A stretch of DNA of 64,000 nucleotides from Paenibacillus_G elgii_A (GTDB taxonomy: Bacteria > Bacillota > Bacilli > Paenibacillales > NBRC-103111), in assembly GCA_042219835.1 (NCBI GenBank), contig JBHJMN010000029.1, forward strand, positions 16,444 through 80,443. The letters run 5' to 3'. Shown piece by piece: positions 50,641-59,752 of the stretch (positions are counted from its first letter, which is position 1; every line of letters starts with the position of its first letter). The translations under genes and the position numbers were made by a program. A model generated the notes under the pieces. That model saw nothing but the letters and a program-made list of their open reading frames with translations, did not search any database and had not been told where the DNA came from.

Positions 50641-52344
50641 TCAGGCCCGCATATTCAAAATAACGGTTAGGCCCCCGGACGGGTTCGCCCGAAGCTTCAT
50701 CGTCGCATCCGGCCCGTACGTCAGCCGAAGCCGCTGCAGCACGTTGATCAGTCCGACCCGCCGGTACGTCTGCGGCTTGTCCGTCTCGGGTCCCTCCAGC
50801 ATCCGGTTCAGCGCCTCCCGCTCTTCGTCCGGCATCCCCTCGCCGTTATCCGTCACCCGGATCTCAAGACGCGAGTCCAGCCGCTCGGCGCCAATGTCGA
50901 TTCTTGCATCGTCCAGCTTCTCGGCGAACCCGTGCAGCAGCGCATTCTCGACGATCGGCTGCAGCAGCAGCTTTGGCACCTCGAATTCGGCTGTCTCAGG
51001 AGCCAACGTTACCTTCAGCTCGACATGTAGCTCGCTGCGCAGCCGCATAATGTCCATATAATGCTCGAGCAGCTTGCATTCAGCGGCCAAGGAGGTCGGC
51101 TCGTTCACCTTCATGTACGCCCGCAGCAGGCTCATCAGCGCATCGATCTGGCGGCTGTGCCGACGGTCGCCGTCCAGAATCAGGCTGCATTTGATCGAAT
51201 TGAGCGTATTGATCAAAAAATGCGGCCGGATTTGCGCGAACAGCGCCTGCAATTCGATGACGCGCTTTTGCTCCTGCTCCTGCTCAATGTTCGTAATGAG
51301 CTGCTCGATCTCGTCGAGCATCCGGTTCCACGTCTGTCCGAGCTGCGCAATCTCATCCTTGCCCTTGCCCTGAAACCGGATCAGGCGGTTTCCTTGGCTG
51401 AACTGCTTCGCCATGAAGTCCAGCTTCCGAATCGGCCGGTGCAGCCGTTTGGCCAGCAGCAGCGACACAATAAAGAACAGCGCGAAGAACGGAATAACGA
51501 ACAGCATCGCGATATAAAAGATTTTATAAATTTGCCCGGCCACTTCTTGATCGGGCGTCTCGTAGATCATTTTCCAGCCGGTCTTGGATAGCACCGCTTC
51601 GCTCCGCAGCGCTTGGTCGGACGGACTTCCGCCGCCGAACTGAACAGAAGCGTCCCCCGCGATCAGTCCGCCTTCCTCATCGTATAGCGCAAAAGCGCCG
51701 GTGGCCGCCTGCCGGAACAGCTTCTCGAAGTACGGATTCGTAATGCCGATGTAGAGCGTAGCCAAATAAGCGTTGTCCGCCGGGTCCCGGATGACCCTGG
51801 CCGCGTAATAAACCGGCTCCCCCTTGCCTCCTTCGGTTTGGACGCGGCTCAGCCATTGAAGCCGCTTCGGCGTATCAGGGTCGACCTGGGACCGGAGCTG
51901 CTCCCAGTGCTGCCGGAACGGAGCCAGCTGGTCGAACTCGCTGGATGGGATGATGAAGCCCTCGCCGTTGACCAGAAACATCCGGATGTCCGTGTTAAGC
52001 GTCTTCGCCAGCACCAGGCCGAAAAAATCCTGAATGTGCTGCTGTCTCTGGTAATCGGCAAAGCTGGCGATTTGCCGGGTATGGGTGAAGCTGCGAAGCA
52101 GAGCCCTCGCGCTCGGGTCTTGTATGAAAAAATTCGACGCATACGTCAGATCGTCGATCGTCTTCGTAATATCCTTCGCCATCACGTCGACGACCGACTG
52201 GTTGGTCAGGCGAATTTTGTCCATTACCGCATCCCGCGTCATGGACAGCAAAAATACGGACACGATGACGATCGGCAGCAAAATGAGAATCAGAAACGAG
52301 AGCTGAATACGCCGGTAGTAGGAAAATTGAAACATGCTGTTCAT
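50641..52344 (-). CDS. YesM-type sensor histidine kinase
   Basis: 567 aa from ATG 52344. Membrane helix near the start, large extracytoplasmic dCache-like sensor (about 40-280), second helix (VIPFFALFFIVSLLLAKRLH), HAMP, His-kinase box ALFAQIRPHFLINTLNSIKCSL (His phosphoacceptor) and ATP site NALLHGFAEKLDDARI, VTDNGEGM, YRRVGLINVLQRLRL. Typical partner of YesN. It likely senses a glycan or its binding protein. Start at 52335 is possible. Confidence 0.9.
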   Translation of the reverse strand: MNSMFQFSYYRRIQLSFLILILLPIVIVSVFLLSMTRDAVMDKIRLTNQSVVDVMAKDITKTIDDLTYASNFFIQDPSARALLRSFTHTRQIASFADYQRQQHIQDFFGLVLAKTLNTDIRMFLVNGEGFIIPSSEFDQLAPFRQHWEQLRSQVDPDTPKRLQWLSRVQTEGGKGEPVYYAARVIRDPADNAYLATLYIGITNPYFEKLFRQAATGAFALYDEEGGLIAGDASVQFGGGSPSDQALRSEAVLSKTGWKMIYETPDQEVAGQIYKIFYIAMLFVIPFFALFFIVSLLLAKRLHRPIRKLDFMAKQFSQGNRLIRFQGKGKDEIAQLGQTWNRMLDEIEQLITNIEQEQEQKRVIELQALFAQIRPHFLINTLNSIKCSLILDGDRRHSRQIDALMSLLRAYMKVNEPTSLAAECKLLEHYMDIMRLRSELHVELKVTLAPETAEFEVPKLLLQPIVENALLHGFAEKLDDARIDIGAERLDSRLEIRVTDNGEGMPDEEREALNRMLEGPETDKPQTYRRVGLINVLQRLRLTYGPDATMKLRANPSGGLTVILNMRA

Positions 52345-52453
52345 GGTGTCAAAAAGCTCCCCTTTCTTTCCTACCCCTATTGTATCATAGAACTCATGCG
52401 TCATATCGGGTCCCGGCGCAAAGAAAGGACGCCCTGCGGCGCCCTTTCCCTGA

Positions 52454-53797
52454 CTATTTTTTGCTGTTCTCTTTGATGATTTTGTTCGCCTGCTCGACCA
52501 TTTGCTTTTGGGCGTCCTCGGCAGACTTGCCGTCCAGAATGAACGCGCTGAAGCCGTCTTCGAGCACTTTCTTCAGCTGCGGCGCATACGGCGCAACGAC
52601 CTCGGACGGAGCCGGCGCGTGAATGCGTTTGTCGAACAGCGCTTTGTCAAGCGAGTCGGTGTTGAAGAGATCCTTGCTTTTCGCGATCGCGCCTTCGATG
52701 ATCTTCTTGTCATCGGCTTTCTTCCAGCCGGACAGTTCCTTCTTCGCATCCGACGTATTCGTCGTCATGAAACGGATGAACTGATACGCTTCGTCCTTGT
52801 ACTTCGATCCGGCCGCGACGGAAATGAACTGTCCGCCGATGCTCGTTTGACCGAGCTCCGCATCCTTCGAGGAGCGCGGCACCGGCGCGAACGCCACTTT
52901 GAAGTTATGCGGATACTTCTGCACGTCGGCCGAGTCGGCAACCATCCAGCTGCCCGTCACGAGCATCGCCGCTTTTTCGTTGAAGAACTCCGTCCGGTAC
53001 GCCAGCTTCGCGCCTACGACATCGGCGAACGGCGTCGTGGACTTGTCTTCTTTCTCCATCGCGCGGCGGAGGTTGAAGAACGTCAGCGTCGACGGATCGT
53101 TGAATTGGGTCGTGCCGTCTTCCTTCAGGAACGCGTTCTGCTTCTCGTTGAACAAAATCGGGTTGGCGTAGTCGCCCCAGTTATGGAAGTAAGCACCATA
53201 TCGTTTGTTGTTGCCTTCGCCTTTGGTCAACTTCTTCGCGTATTCGCGGAAGTCATCCCAGGTCCAGCCGATCTCCGGAACCGGCAGCTTCGCTTCGTCG
53301 AGCGCCTTCTGGTTCAGCAAGACGATCCAGTTGCTGCGCTGGTACATCGCAGCGTAGTTTTTGCCTTTGTATTTCGGATTGACGTAGTACTCTTCTTCCG
53401 GCTTCACGTTCTCTTTAGCGTACATATCGTCCAAAGGAGCTAGCACGCCTTGCGCCGCGCGGGCCAGCGTCTCGTCGATGCTCGGGAACAGTACCAGGTC
53501 GATCTGCTCGCCGGAGGACATCGTTACGTCCAGCTTCTTGAGCGTCTCTACCGAGTTGCCCGGCACGAGCGGCACGGACTCGACTTTGATGTTCGGATAT
53601 TTCGCTTGGAATTGATCGATGAGCGCTTTGGTCGTCGCGCCCATGACCTCGTTATCCCAGTTGTAATATTTCAGCGTCACATTCTTCTTTCCGCCTTCGC
53701 CGGACGCTTCCTGCTTCTCCGCCCCTTGGCCGCAACCGCTCAGTACGGAAACCGCAAGTACCGCTCCGCTCAACAGCAACGCGCTTGTTTTCTTCAT
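52454..53797 (-). CDS. Family 1 sugar-binding lipoprotein
   Basis: 447 aa from ATG 53797 (GAGGGGGAG upstream). Lipobox VLSGCGQG. TLKYYNWDNEVMGATTKALIDQFQAKYPNIKVE and MLVTGSWMVADSAD, plus AAGSKYKDEAYQFIRFMT, show a carbohydrate ABC binding protein. It feeds the two permeases encoded upstream in the operon. No ATPase is encoded here, as is common for systems sharing MsmX-like ATPases. Confidence 0.87.
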   Translation of the reverse strand: MKKTSALLLSGAVLAVSVLSGCGQGAEKQEASGEGGKKNVTLKYYNWDNEVMGATTKALIDQFQAKYPNIKVESVPLVPGNSVETLKKLDVTMSSGEQIDLVLFPSIDETLARAAQGVLAPLDDMYAKENVKPEEEYYVNPKYKGKNYAAMYQRSNWIVLLNQKALDEAKLPVPEIGWTWDDFREYAKKLTKGEGNNKRYGAYFHNWGDYANPILFNEKQNAFLKEDGTTQFNDPSTLTFFNLRRAMEKEDKSTTPFADVVGAKLAYRTEFFNEKAAMLVTGSWMVADSADVQKYPHNFKVAFAPVPRSSKDAELGQTSIGGQFISVAAGSKYKDEAYQFIRFMTTNTSDAKKELSGWKKADDKKIIEGAIAKSKDLFNTDSLDKALFDKRIHAPAPSEVVAPYAPQLKKVLEDGFSAFILDGKSAEDAQKQMVEQANKIIKENSKK

Positions 53798-53909
53798 GTG
53801 AACTCCCCCTCGGGTCATGATGATGTAGGTCTCTATAGCTGCATTCTAAAGCTTTCCCACTCAAAACGATGTGTCTAATTTTTGCCTGTCCCGTGCAATA
53901 TTTTGACCT

Positions 53910-54746
53910 TTATCCCTTGACCCCGCCGAGCGCGATGCCGTTAATGACCTGCTTCTGGAGCACGACGAAAATAATCAGCAGCGGCAGAATCGCAGAAAGC
54001 GAAGCCATCATGATGACCGCGTAGTTGTCGGCGAATTCGTCCTTGAACATTTGCATCCCCAGCGGGATCGTATACAGACCTTTGTTGATCAGAAAAATAA
54101 GCGGCGTCTGGTAATCGTTCCACGTCCAGATGAACTTGATGATGCCGACCGTCGCCAAAATCGGCTTACAAAGCGGCAAGATGATGCTCCAGTACGTTTT
54201 AAAATAACCCGCGCCGTCGATTCTGGCCGCCTCGATAAAATCGTTGTGAATCCCCATCATAAACTGCCGAAGCAAAAACGTGAAGTAGATCGAGAACATG
54301 CCCATCAGAACCATGCCTTCGTGCGTGTTGTACATATGCAGCCATTTCATCAGAAGATAGCGCGGCACGAGCGTCGCCTGCTCGGGAATGACCATGAACG
54401 TAAGCAGCACGCCGAAAGCGAGATCCCGGCCCTTGAAACGCAGCTTCGTGAACGCGAACGCCGCCATCGACGAGAAAAAGATCGTGCACGCCGTCATGAT
54501 CAGCGCCAGCTTGAGCGAATTCAAGTAAAAGAGATAGAACGGCACCTTGCCCAGCCACACCTCTTGAAAGTTGCCGATAAAGTTCCAATCCGTCGGAATC
54601 CAGCGGATCGGGAATTCCATGACGTCCTTCTCGAACTTCGAGGCGGCCGAGATCATCCAGATTAGCGGAACCAGGAACAATACGGAGAACGCTCCGAGAA
54701 GGATTGTCAGGAGCCATTTAGTGAGATCGAATTTTCGTGCAGGCAT
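53910..54746 (-). CDS. Carbohydrate ABC permease (MalG type)
   Basis: 278 aa, six helices. EAARIDGAGYFKTYWSIILPLCKPILATVGI is the EAA loop of MalG-type permeases. GMQMFKDEFADNYAVIMMASLSAILPLLIIF near the C-terminus is also typical. It starts 16 bases after the MalF-type gene. Confidence 0.9.
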   Translation of the reverse strand: MPARKFDLTKWLLTILLGAFSVLFLVPLIWMISAASKFEKDVMEFPIRWIPTDWNFIGNFQEVWLGKVPFYLFYLNSLKLALIMTACTIFFSSMAAFAFTKLRFKGRDLAFGVLLTFMVIPEQATLVPRYLLMKWLHMYNTHEGMVLMGMFSIYFTFLLRQFMMGIHNDFIEAARIDGAGYFKTYWSIILPLCKPILATVGIIKFIWTWNDYQTPLIFLINKGLYTIPLGMQMFKDEFADNYAVIMMASLSAILPLLIIFVVLQKQVINGIALGGVKG

Positions 54747-54762
54747 ACCCTTCTACTCCTCT

Positions 54763-55701
54763 CTAGTAATGTACTTTGCGCTTCTGGAGCTGCCAAGTGG
54801 CTAGCGTCGCCAGTCCGACAATCGCGAACAGGAGCCAGGAAATCGCGGAAGCGTAGCCCATCTTGAAATTGCGGAAGCCTTCCTCGTAGATGCGGAAGAC
54901 GATCACCGTCGAAGAATCGTTCGGTCCCCCGCCGGTCATGAAGGCGACAAGGTCGAACACCTTGAACGACGACATCAGCAGCGTGATGAACAAAAAGGAC
55001 GTCGTCGGCCCGAGCAGCGGCAGCGTGATCTTCGTGAACTTATGCCAAGGCGAGGCGCCGTCGATGCTGGCCGCTTCGTACATTTCTTCGGGAATGTTCG
55101 TCAGGCCCGCCAAGTAAATGACAATCTGGTAGCCGATGCCGGCCCAGATCGCAATAATAATGATCGAGAGCAGCGAGTAGTTCGAATCCGCCAGCCATTT
55201 GGGCGGGTCCGTGATGCCGAGGCTGATCAGAAACTGGTTGATCGGCCCTTTCGACGGATGGTACAATGCGCTCCATACCGCTCCAAGCGCGACGAGCGAC
55301 GAAATGTACGGGATGAAAAAAGCGACTTTAAAATAGCTTTTCCCGTAAACGCGCGAATGAATAAGCACGGCGAGAAGCAAGGCGAGAAGCATGCCGACCG
55401 GCACCGTGAGTACCGTGTAAATCAAGTTGTTTTTGAGCGCCATCAGCACTTTCTCGTCATCGAAGAGCTTCGCAAAGTTCTCGAGTCCGACGAATTTAAT
55501 CGAAGAAATCCCCCCGACCAAGTTCCAATCGCTGAAGCTGAGATATAGCGAGAACAAGACCGGAAATACGTAAAGCAGCACGATCCCGATAAATTCGGGA
55601 GCCAGAAACAGCCAGCCGACCAGCGCTTCCTTCTTGGAATTGTTCCACTTGGATTTTTCCGCGACGCCCGGCGTCCGGTTTGAAAGCTTGTTTGTCTCCA
55701 T
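54763..55701 (-). CDS. Carbohydrate ABC permease (MalF type)
   Basis: 312 aa from ATG 55701; GTG 55710 overlaps the ribosome site AGGGGTGA. Six helices; FLAPEFIGIVLLYVFPVLFSLYLSFSDW near the start and EMYEAASIDGASPWHKFTKITLPLLGP as the EAA loop. First gene of the glycan operon, which continues through MalG-type permease, binding protein, kinase, regulator and DUF2264. Confidence 0.9.
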   Translation of the reverse strand: METNKLSNRTPGVAEKSKWNNSKKEALVGWLFLAPEFIGIVLLYVFPVLFSLYLSFSDWNLVGGISSIKFVGLENFAKLFDDEKVLMALKNNLIYTVLTVPVGMLLALLLAVLIHSRVYGKSYFKVAFFIPYISSLVALGAVWSALYHPSKGPINQFLISLGITDPPKWLADSNYSLLSIIIIAIWAGIGYQIVIYLAGLTNIPEEMYEAASIDGASPWHKFTKITLPLLGPTTSFLFITLLMSSFKVFDLVAFMTGGGPNDSSTVIVFRIYEEGFRNFKMGYASAISWLLFAIVGLATLATWQLQKRKVHY

Positions 55702-55804
55702 CGTTATCACCCCTGTAAGTGAACAATACTATCGTTGATTCTTACTATATAAGAGGCGGCGATCCCCGCGCTGCGGACGATTCTGACCGAGTTGTGCAAA
55801 ATTT

Positions 55805-56258
55805 TTACCATGCCGGCTGGATGGGAAAGAGTGCAGCGGGCAATTTCATGCGGCGTTGGTCGTAGCAAAAAGGACAATCCCGGTTGAGTCTCAACCTGAA
55901 TTGTCCCGACATATCTGCGACCTCTCCCGGGCCCGCTTTTAACGTATATTCCTTCCCGTTCAACTTGATTTTGCGTTTGTAGCCGTTAACCCATTCGCCA
56001 CCCAATTCCGATACGGCCGAAACGCGCTCCCGGATCTTGAGTCTTCGCGGGAATGGAGCTCGTCGCGGCCGTAACGTTAGCCAATTCAATCGTTTGGGTC
56101 TGTTCATTAAACGATACGTTGTAGCCTGTTAACTTCCCGATCTCGCGCACCGGCAAGTAAGCCGTACCTTCGTACACGATATCTTCCGCTGCAAATGCTG
56201 TTGCCACCGATCCAAGCATCATTCCCGCCGCGAGGCCGATTACAAGTTTTTCATTCAT
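55805..56258 (-). pseudogene. Frameshifted stalk-domain secreted protein
   Basis: The first frame (from 56258) gives a signal peptide and MNEKLVIGLAAGMMLGSVAT, then VYEGTAYLPVREIGKLTGYN, a copper-amine-oxidase-N-like stalk motif. It reads SSIPAKTQDPG and stops at 55986. A second frame (to 55805) continues smoothly with ERVSAVSELGGEWVNGYKRK and further beta-rich sequence. The switch lies near 56030-56040. A one-base indel in a single gene is the simplest view; a sequencing error is possible. Confidence 0.6.
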
Positions 56259-56354
56259 TTCTATCCGGGCAACCTATCAATTTCATTTTGCCAACAAGCC
56301 GGGATTCCGTGTAAGATAGTCGTGAATACTTCTATTTTAAAAGGAGGGATGGCT

Positions 56355-57425
56355 GTGACATTTGGAGCCCGCGTGCTGAAGACGGGGTTTGCGGTTACCC
56401 TAGCACTGTATATTAGCGTATTGGTCGGGTACACACCCCCTGTGATCGCTGGAGTCGCTGCGATTTTTGCCATGCAGCCATCCATTTACCGCTCGTGGCG
56501 TTATTTCCTCGAACAACTGCAAACGAATACGCTAGGGGCCGTGCTGGCCTTGGTTGCCGGTATGATTTTCTCGAATGACCCGATCGCGGTCGGTATTGCT
56601 TGTATCCTTGCCATTATGATCTGCCTGAAGCTCAAAATGGAAGAAACCGTCGGCCTGACACTGGTGACTGTCATTGCTGTTATGGAAGCGTCCGGGCAGT
56701 GGGATTTCGCGCTAAACCGGTTTTTGCTCAGCTTAATCGGGATCGGCTCGGCGTTTTTGATCAACATTACGTTCTTCCCTCCCCGTCCCAAAGTTCAGTT
56801 CGTGAATCAGATCGAATCGATCTTCTTCAAAATGTCTCTGCTGCTGCGCACGGTCATATCGGACGAGATCAAGGAAAGCGTGTTCCGCGACGAAAAGCAG
56901 GCGCTCGAAGGAGCGCTCAAATCGCTGACGGACAAGTACACACTGTTAGAAGAAGAGCTGCATAAGCTCAAGCGCGCCAAATTCAGCGAGGCCCGCCATT
57001 TGGTCGTCTACAAGCAAATGCTGCACACGCTGCACAAAGGGATGGAAGTGCTGGAAGCCGTGGAGGAGCATTATTTTCAAGCGTCCCGCACTCCGGAGCT
57101 CGACCGGGAATTCGACCGCCATATGGAGAAGCTGATCAGGTTCCACGAGCACGTGCTCTTGAAATTCGAGAATAAGCTGAAAGCGGATATTTCCGAAGCC
57201 GCGGTCATCGAAGTAGAGAACGAGCGCTTCCTGAAGCAGCTCATGAGCCGGTATGCCGATGCCAGCGACGGCGACCTGCGCCTCTCGATCGTAGCCGCGG
57301 CCATGTATGACTACGGCTACCAAACCGGCAGGCTGAACAAGCTGGTCGAGCAGTTCGACCGCGGCGCGGAGGACAAAGAAAACGATTTGCTGGAATCCGT
57401 GTCGGCGTGGATTAATAAGAAGTAG
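56355..57425 (+). CDS. Aromatic acid exporter (ArAE/FUSC-like) membrane protein
   Basis: 356 aa. Start GTG 56355 lies 6 bases after AAGGAGGG; ATG 56349 abuts that site. N-terminal helices (LKTGFAVTLALYISVLVGYTPPVIAGVAAIFAMQPSIYRSW; GLTLVTVIAVMEASGQWDFALNRF) match the ArAE_1/YqjA family. The C-terminal half is a long cytoplasmic coiled coil (EEELHKLKRAKFSEARH, EHVLLKFENKLKADI). Transport of aromatic or other acids is inferred from the family. Confidence 0.82.
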   Translation: MTFGARVLKTGFAVTLALYISVLVGYTPPVIAGVAAIFAMQPSIYRSWRYFLEQLQTNTLGAVLALVAGMIFSNDPIAVGIACILAIMICLKLKMEETVGLTLVTVIAVMEASGQWDFALNRFLLSLIGIGSAFLINITFFPPRPKVQFVNQIESIFFKMSLLLRTVISDEIKESVFRDEKQALEGALKSLTDKYTLLEEELHKLKRAKFSEARHLVVYKQMLHTLHKGMEVLEAVEEHYFQASRTPELDREFDRHMEKLIRFHEHVLLKFENKLKADISEAAVIEVENERFLKQLMSRYADASDGDLRLSIVAAAMYDYGYQTGRLNKLVEQFDRGAEDKENDLLESVSAWINKK

Positions 57426-57428
57426 GCG

Positions 57429-57474
57429 AACGGCCCTTTTGCAGACGGTGTGCTGTAAGAGGGCCGTTGTTTTA
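57429..57474 (+). terminator. Terminator after the ArAE gene
   Basis: AACGGCCCT (57429-57437) pairs with AGGGCCGTT (57460-57468), followed by GTTTTATT. Confidence 0.8.
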
Positions 57475-57509
57475 TTGTTACATGTTGATGAAATGTGAGG
57501 TGACGATCT

Positions 57510-57646
57510 ATGTCCGTACTTGCCGAACGATTAGGTATCAAACGCAGCAGCACTTACGCCAATTGGGAGTAAGGGATACGTGATCCGGATACCGAAACAT
57601 TGGTTAAGCTTGCACAAGTCTTTGAAGTGACCACAGATTATTTAAC
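57510..57646 (+). pseudogene. XRE regulator, 5' part, interrupted by IS200/IS605
   Basis: ATG 57510 starts MSVLAERLGIKRSSTYANWE, then a TAA (57570-57572) where family members have a Tyr-like residue, then GIRDPDTETLVKLAQVFEVT and TDYLT. The Cro/C1-type HTH lacks the usual 25 residues between RL and GIKR. The mobile element follows immediately after TTTAAC (57641-57646). The C-terminal part resumes after the element. Confidence 0.75.
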
Positions 57647-57801
57647 TTCCCTCCGAAAGAAGTCTCCCACTTCTAAATCTTGCGAAGCTTGATGAAAGTG
57701 GGGGATGAATTTCGGTAGGCGAAGCCTAAGGTCTTTTTTATTGCCATATTTTCTATGATGAGATATAATCAGTCTTATATAAAAGAAAGGCTGTTATATC
57801 A

Positions 57802-58200
57802 GTGAAATTAGACAACAATAATCATTCGGTGTTCTCTCTGTATTACCATCTTGTTTTGGTTGTAAAATATCGTAGAAAAGTGATGGATGATACCCTATCT
57901 GACTATGGGAAAGAAATGTTTGTTCGATTAGGTGAAAACTATAATATATCCTTAGTCGAATGGAATCATGAGTTGGACCATGTGCATATTTTGTTCAAAG
58001 CACACCCGAACACCGAATTGTCAAAATTCATCAATGCGTATAAAAGTGCAAGCTCGAGGCTGATAAAAAAAGAGTTTCCACAAGTGAGAAATAAACTTTG
58101 GAAAGAATACTTTTGGTCAAGAAGTTTTTGCTTACTTACAACAGGTGGCGCACCTCTTGAAGTGATAAAGAAATATATCGAAAATCAGGGGATGAAGTGA
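57802..58200 (+). CDS. tnpA: IS200-type Y1 transposase TnpA
   Basis: 132 aa from GTG 57802. YYHLVLVVKYRRKVMDD, the HUH-like LDHVHILFKAHPNTELSKFI and the catalytic Tyr in IKKYIENQGMK are all present. This enzyme cuts and joins single strands at the element ends. Length and motifs look intact. Confidence 0.9.
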   Translation: MKLDNNNHSVFSLYYHLVLVVKYRRKVMDDTLSDYGKEMFVRLGENYNISLVEWNHELDHVHILFKAHPNTELSKFINAYKSASSRLIKKEFPQVRNKLWKEYFWSRSFCLLTTGGAPLEVIKKYIENQGMK

Positions 58201-58211
58201 GGTGACTGGGC

Positions 58212-59318
58212 ATAGCAAACAAGGCCTATAAGTTCCGATTGTACCCAACGTCTCAACAAGAACAACTGCTTGCAAAAACCTTCGGTTGCGTTCGTTTTGT
58301 TTATCACAAAATGTTGGCTGAACGAAAGGAAACCTACAAGCAATTCAAGGATGATCAAGATGCATTGAAGAAACAAAAGTTACCTACACCTGCGAAATAC
58401 AAGAGTGAGCACCCTTGGCTAAAGGAAGTAGATAGCCTAGCCTTAGCAAACGCTCAGCTCCATCTGCAAAAGGCATACCAAAACTTCTTTTCCAGACGTG
58501 CTGAATTTCCGAAGTTCAAAAGTCGCAAAACAAAGCAGTCCTATACAACGAACGTGGTCAACGGGAACATCATGCTCTTGGATGGCTATATCAAATTACC
58601 GAAATTGAAACTTGTAAAAATGAAGCAACATCGAAAAATTCCGTCACATCAGGTCATCAAGTCTTGTACGGTTTCTCGAACAAAAACAGGAAAATACTAT
58701 ATTTCTATTCTTACCGAATACGAACATCAACCTGTACCAAAAGAAGTACAAGCTGTTGTTGGCTTGGATTTTTCCATGAACGGCTTATTTGTTGAAAGTG
58801 AAGAGGGGAAGACAGCCAATTCCCCTCATTTCTATCGACGAGCCTTGGAAAAATTAGCGAAGGAACAGCGTATTCTGTCACGCATAAAGAAAGGTTCTAG
58901 TCGTTGGCATAAGCAGCGATTGAAAATTGCAAAACTACACGAAAGAATTGCAAACGGGCGAAAAGACTTTCTACATAAGGAATCGCACAGATTAGCGAAA
59001 CGGTATGATTGCGTAGTTATCGAAGATCTCAACATGAAAGGAATGTCACAAACCCTTTATTTCGGCAAAAGCGTTGCCGATAATGCATGGGGCATGTTCA
59101 CGACATTTCTCCAATACAAGTTAGAGGAACAAGGGAAAAGGCTTATCAAAATAGATAAGTGGTTTCCCTCATCCAAAACGTGTTCAAGTTGCGGTCAAGT
59201 GAAGGAGTCTCTATCTCTTTCTGAGCGCTCATTCCACTGCAATTGTGGTTTTGTAGCAGATCGAGACTGGAATGCTTCGATCAATATCAAGCGTGAAGGA
59301 TTGCGAATGTTAGCATAA
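58212..59318 (+). CDS. tnpB: TnpB, RNA-guided endonuclease ancestor of Cas12
   Basis: The frame begins ANKAYKFRLYPTSQQEQLLA, normal for TnpB, but the codon before it is ATA (58212), preceded by GAGGTGA. The only other nearby options are CTG 58206 and TTG 58239. RuvC-like catalytic Asp in VVGLDFSMNG, Glu in VVIEDLNMKGM, zinc finger CSSCG...CNCG and last Asp in DRDWNASIN are complete. About 368 aa. With its omega-RNA it would cut DNA next to the TAM, here TTTAA. Start loss may silence it, unless ATA or CTG is used. Confidence 0.85.
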   Translation: MANKAYKFRLYPTSQQEQLLAKTFGCVRFVYHKMLAERKETYKQFKDDQDALKKQKLPTPAKYKSEHPWLKEVDSLALANAQLHLQKAYQNFFSRRAEFPKFKSRKTKQSYTTNVVNGNIMLLDGYIKLPKLKLVKMKQHRKIPSHQVIKSCTVSRTKTGKYYISILTEYEHQPVPKEVQAVVGLDFSMNGLFVESEEGKTANSPHFYRRALEKLAKEQRILSRIKKGSSRWHKQRLKIAKLHERIANGRKDFLHKESHRLAKRYDCVVIEDLNMKGMSQTLYFGKSVADNAWGMFTTFLQYKLEEQGKRLIKIDKWFPSSKTCSSCGQVKESLSLSERSFHCNCGFVADRDWNASINIKREGLRMLA

Positions 59319-59430
59319 TCATATATAGAGCATGGAACAGGCTCGATAGCTAAGTAAATTTCGTATCGCTGGGTACGATTACCTTAGAAGCCCCCACCTC
59401 TAAACAAAGCGTAGGTGGCGGATAGTTCAC
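59290..59430 (+). ncRNA. Probable omega-RNA (reRNA) of the IS605 element
   Basis: The 3' end of tnpB and the right end contain hairpins TCGTA/TACGA (59361-59377) and CCACC/GGTGG (59394-59418). By analogy with known TnpB systems this segment is the scaffold and the bases after 59430 (CCGGAGCATCGGACC) would be the guide, matching the disrupted XRE locus. The 5' limit is uncertain. Confidence 0.5.
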
Positions 59431-59553
59431 CCGGAGCATCGGACCATGGTTCCGCCATTAGACGAGTTGGATCTGAAGTTATTTCAAGCGATTCGCAGCT
59501 TGAGCGATGAAGATAAGGAATACGTGCTAGGATTCATACAACGGATTAAGTGA
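59431..59553 (+). pseudogene. XRE regulator, 3' part, after the element
   Basis: From ATG 59446 the frame reads LDELDLKLFQAIRSLSDEDK and EYVLGFIQRIK, the usual C-terminus of DUF-type XRE regulators, then TGA. Joining to the 5' part needs a further frame change (DYLTGASD is read in another frame), so the gene was probably already broken or has since decayed. Confidence 0.65.
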
Positions 59554-59752
59554 TTGAAAGTTCCGCGGCATTAGAGATTGCTGAAAGTGCTATTGAATAT
59601 GTAAATCTCTTTGACCTTATGGATAGATGAGAGTAATCGAAATGTTAAGTCACAGCATATTAACAAATCTGCAACTGGTTTATCATATCTCACACAAACA
59701 CCAGACCTCGATTTTACTTTAATGTATATACTTTTTAGTTGGGGGCGGTTCC

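Larger units (their letters stand above)
57647..59430 (+). mobile_element. IS200/IS605-family element inserted in an XRE gene
   Basis: Left-end hairpin with CCCACTT and AAAGTGGG arms (57665-57710 region), tnpA, tnpB, and right-end hairpin CCACC/GGTGG (59394-59418). No target duplication or long inverted repeats, as expected for single-strand transposition. The left flank TTTAAC fits a TTTAA-type target/TAM. Joining the flanks restores XRE sequence (DYLTGASD), supporting the boundaries to within a base or two. Confidence 0.85.
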
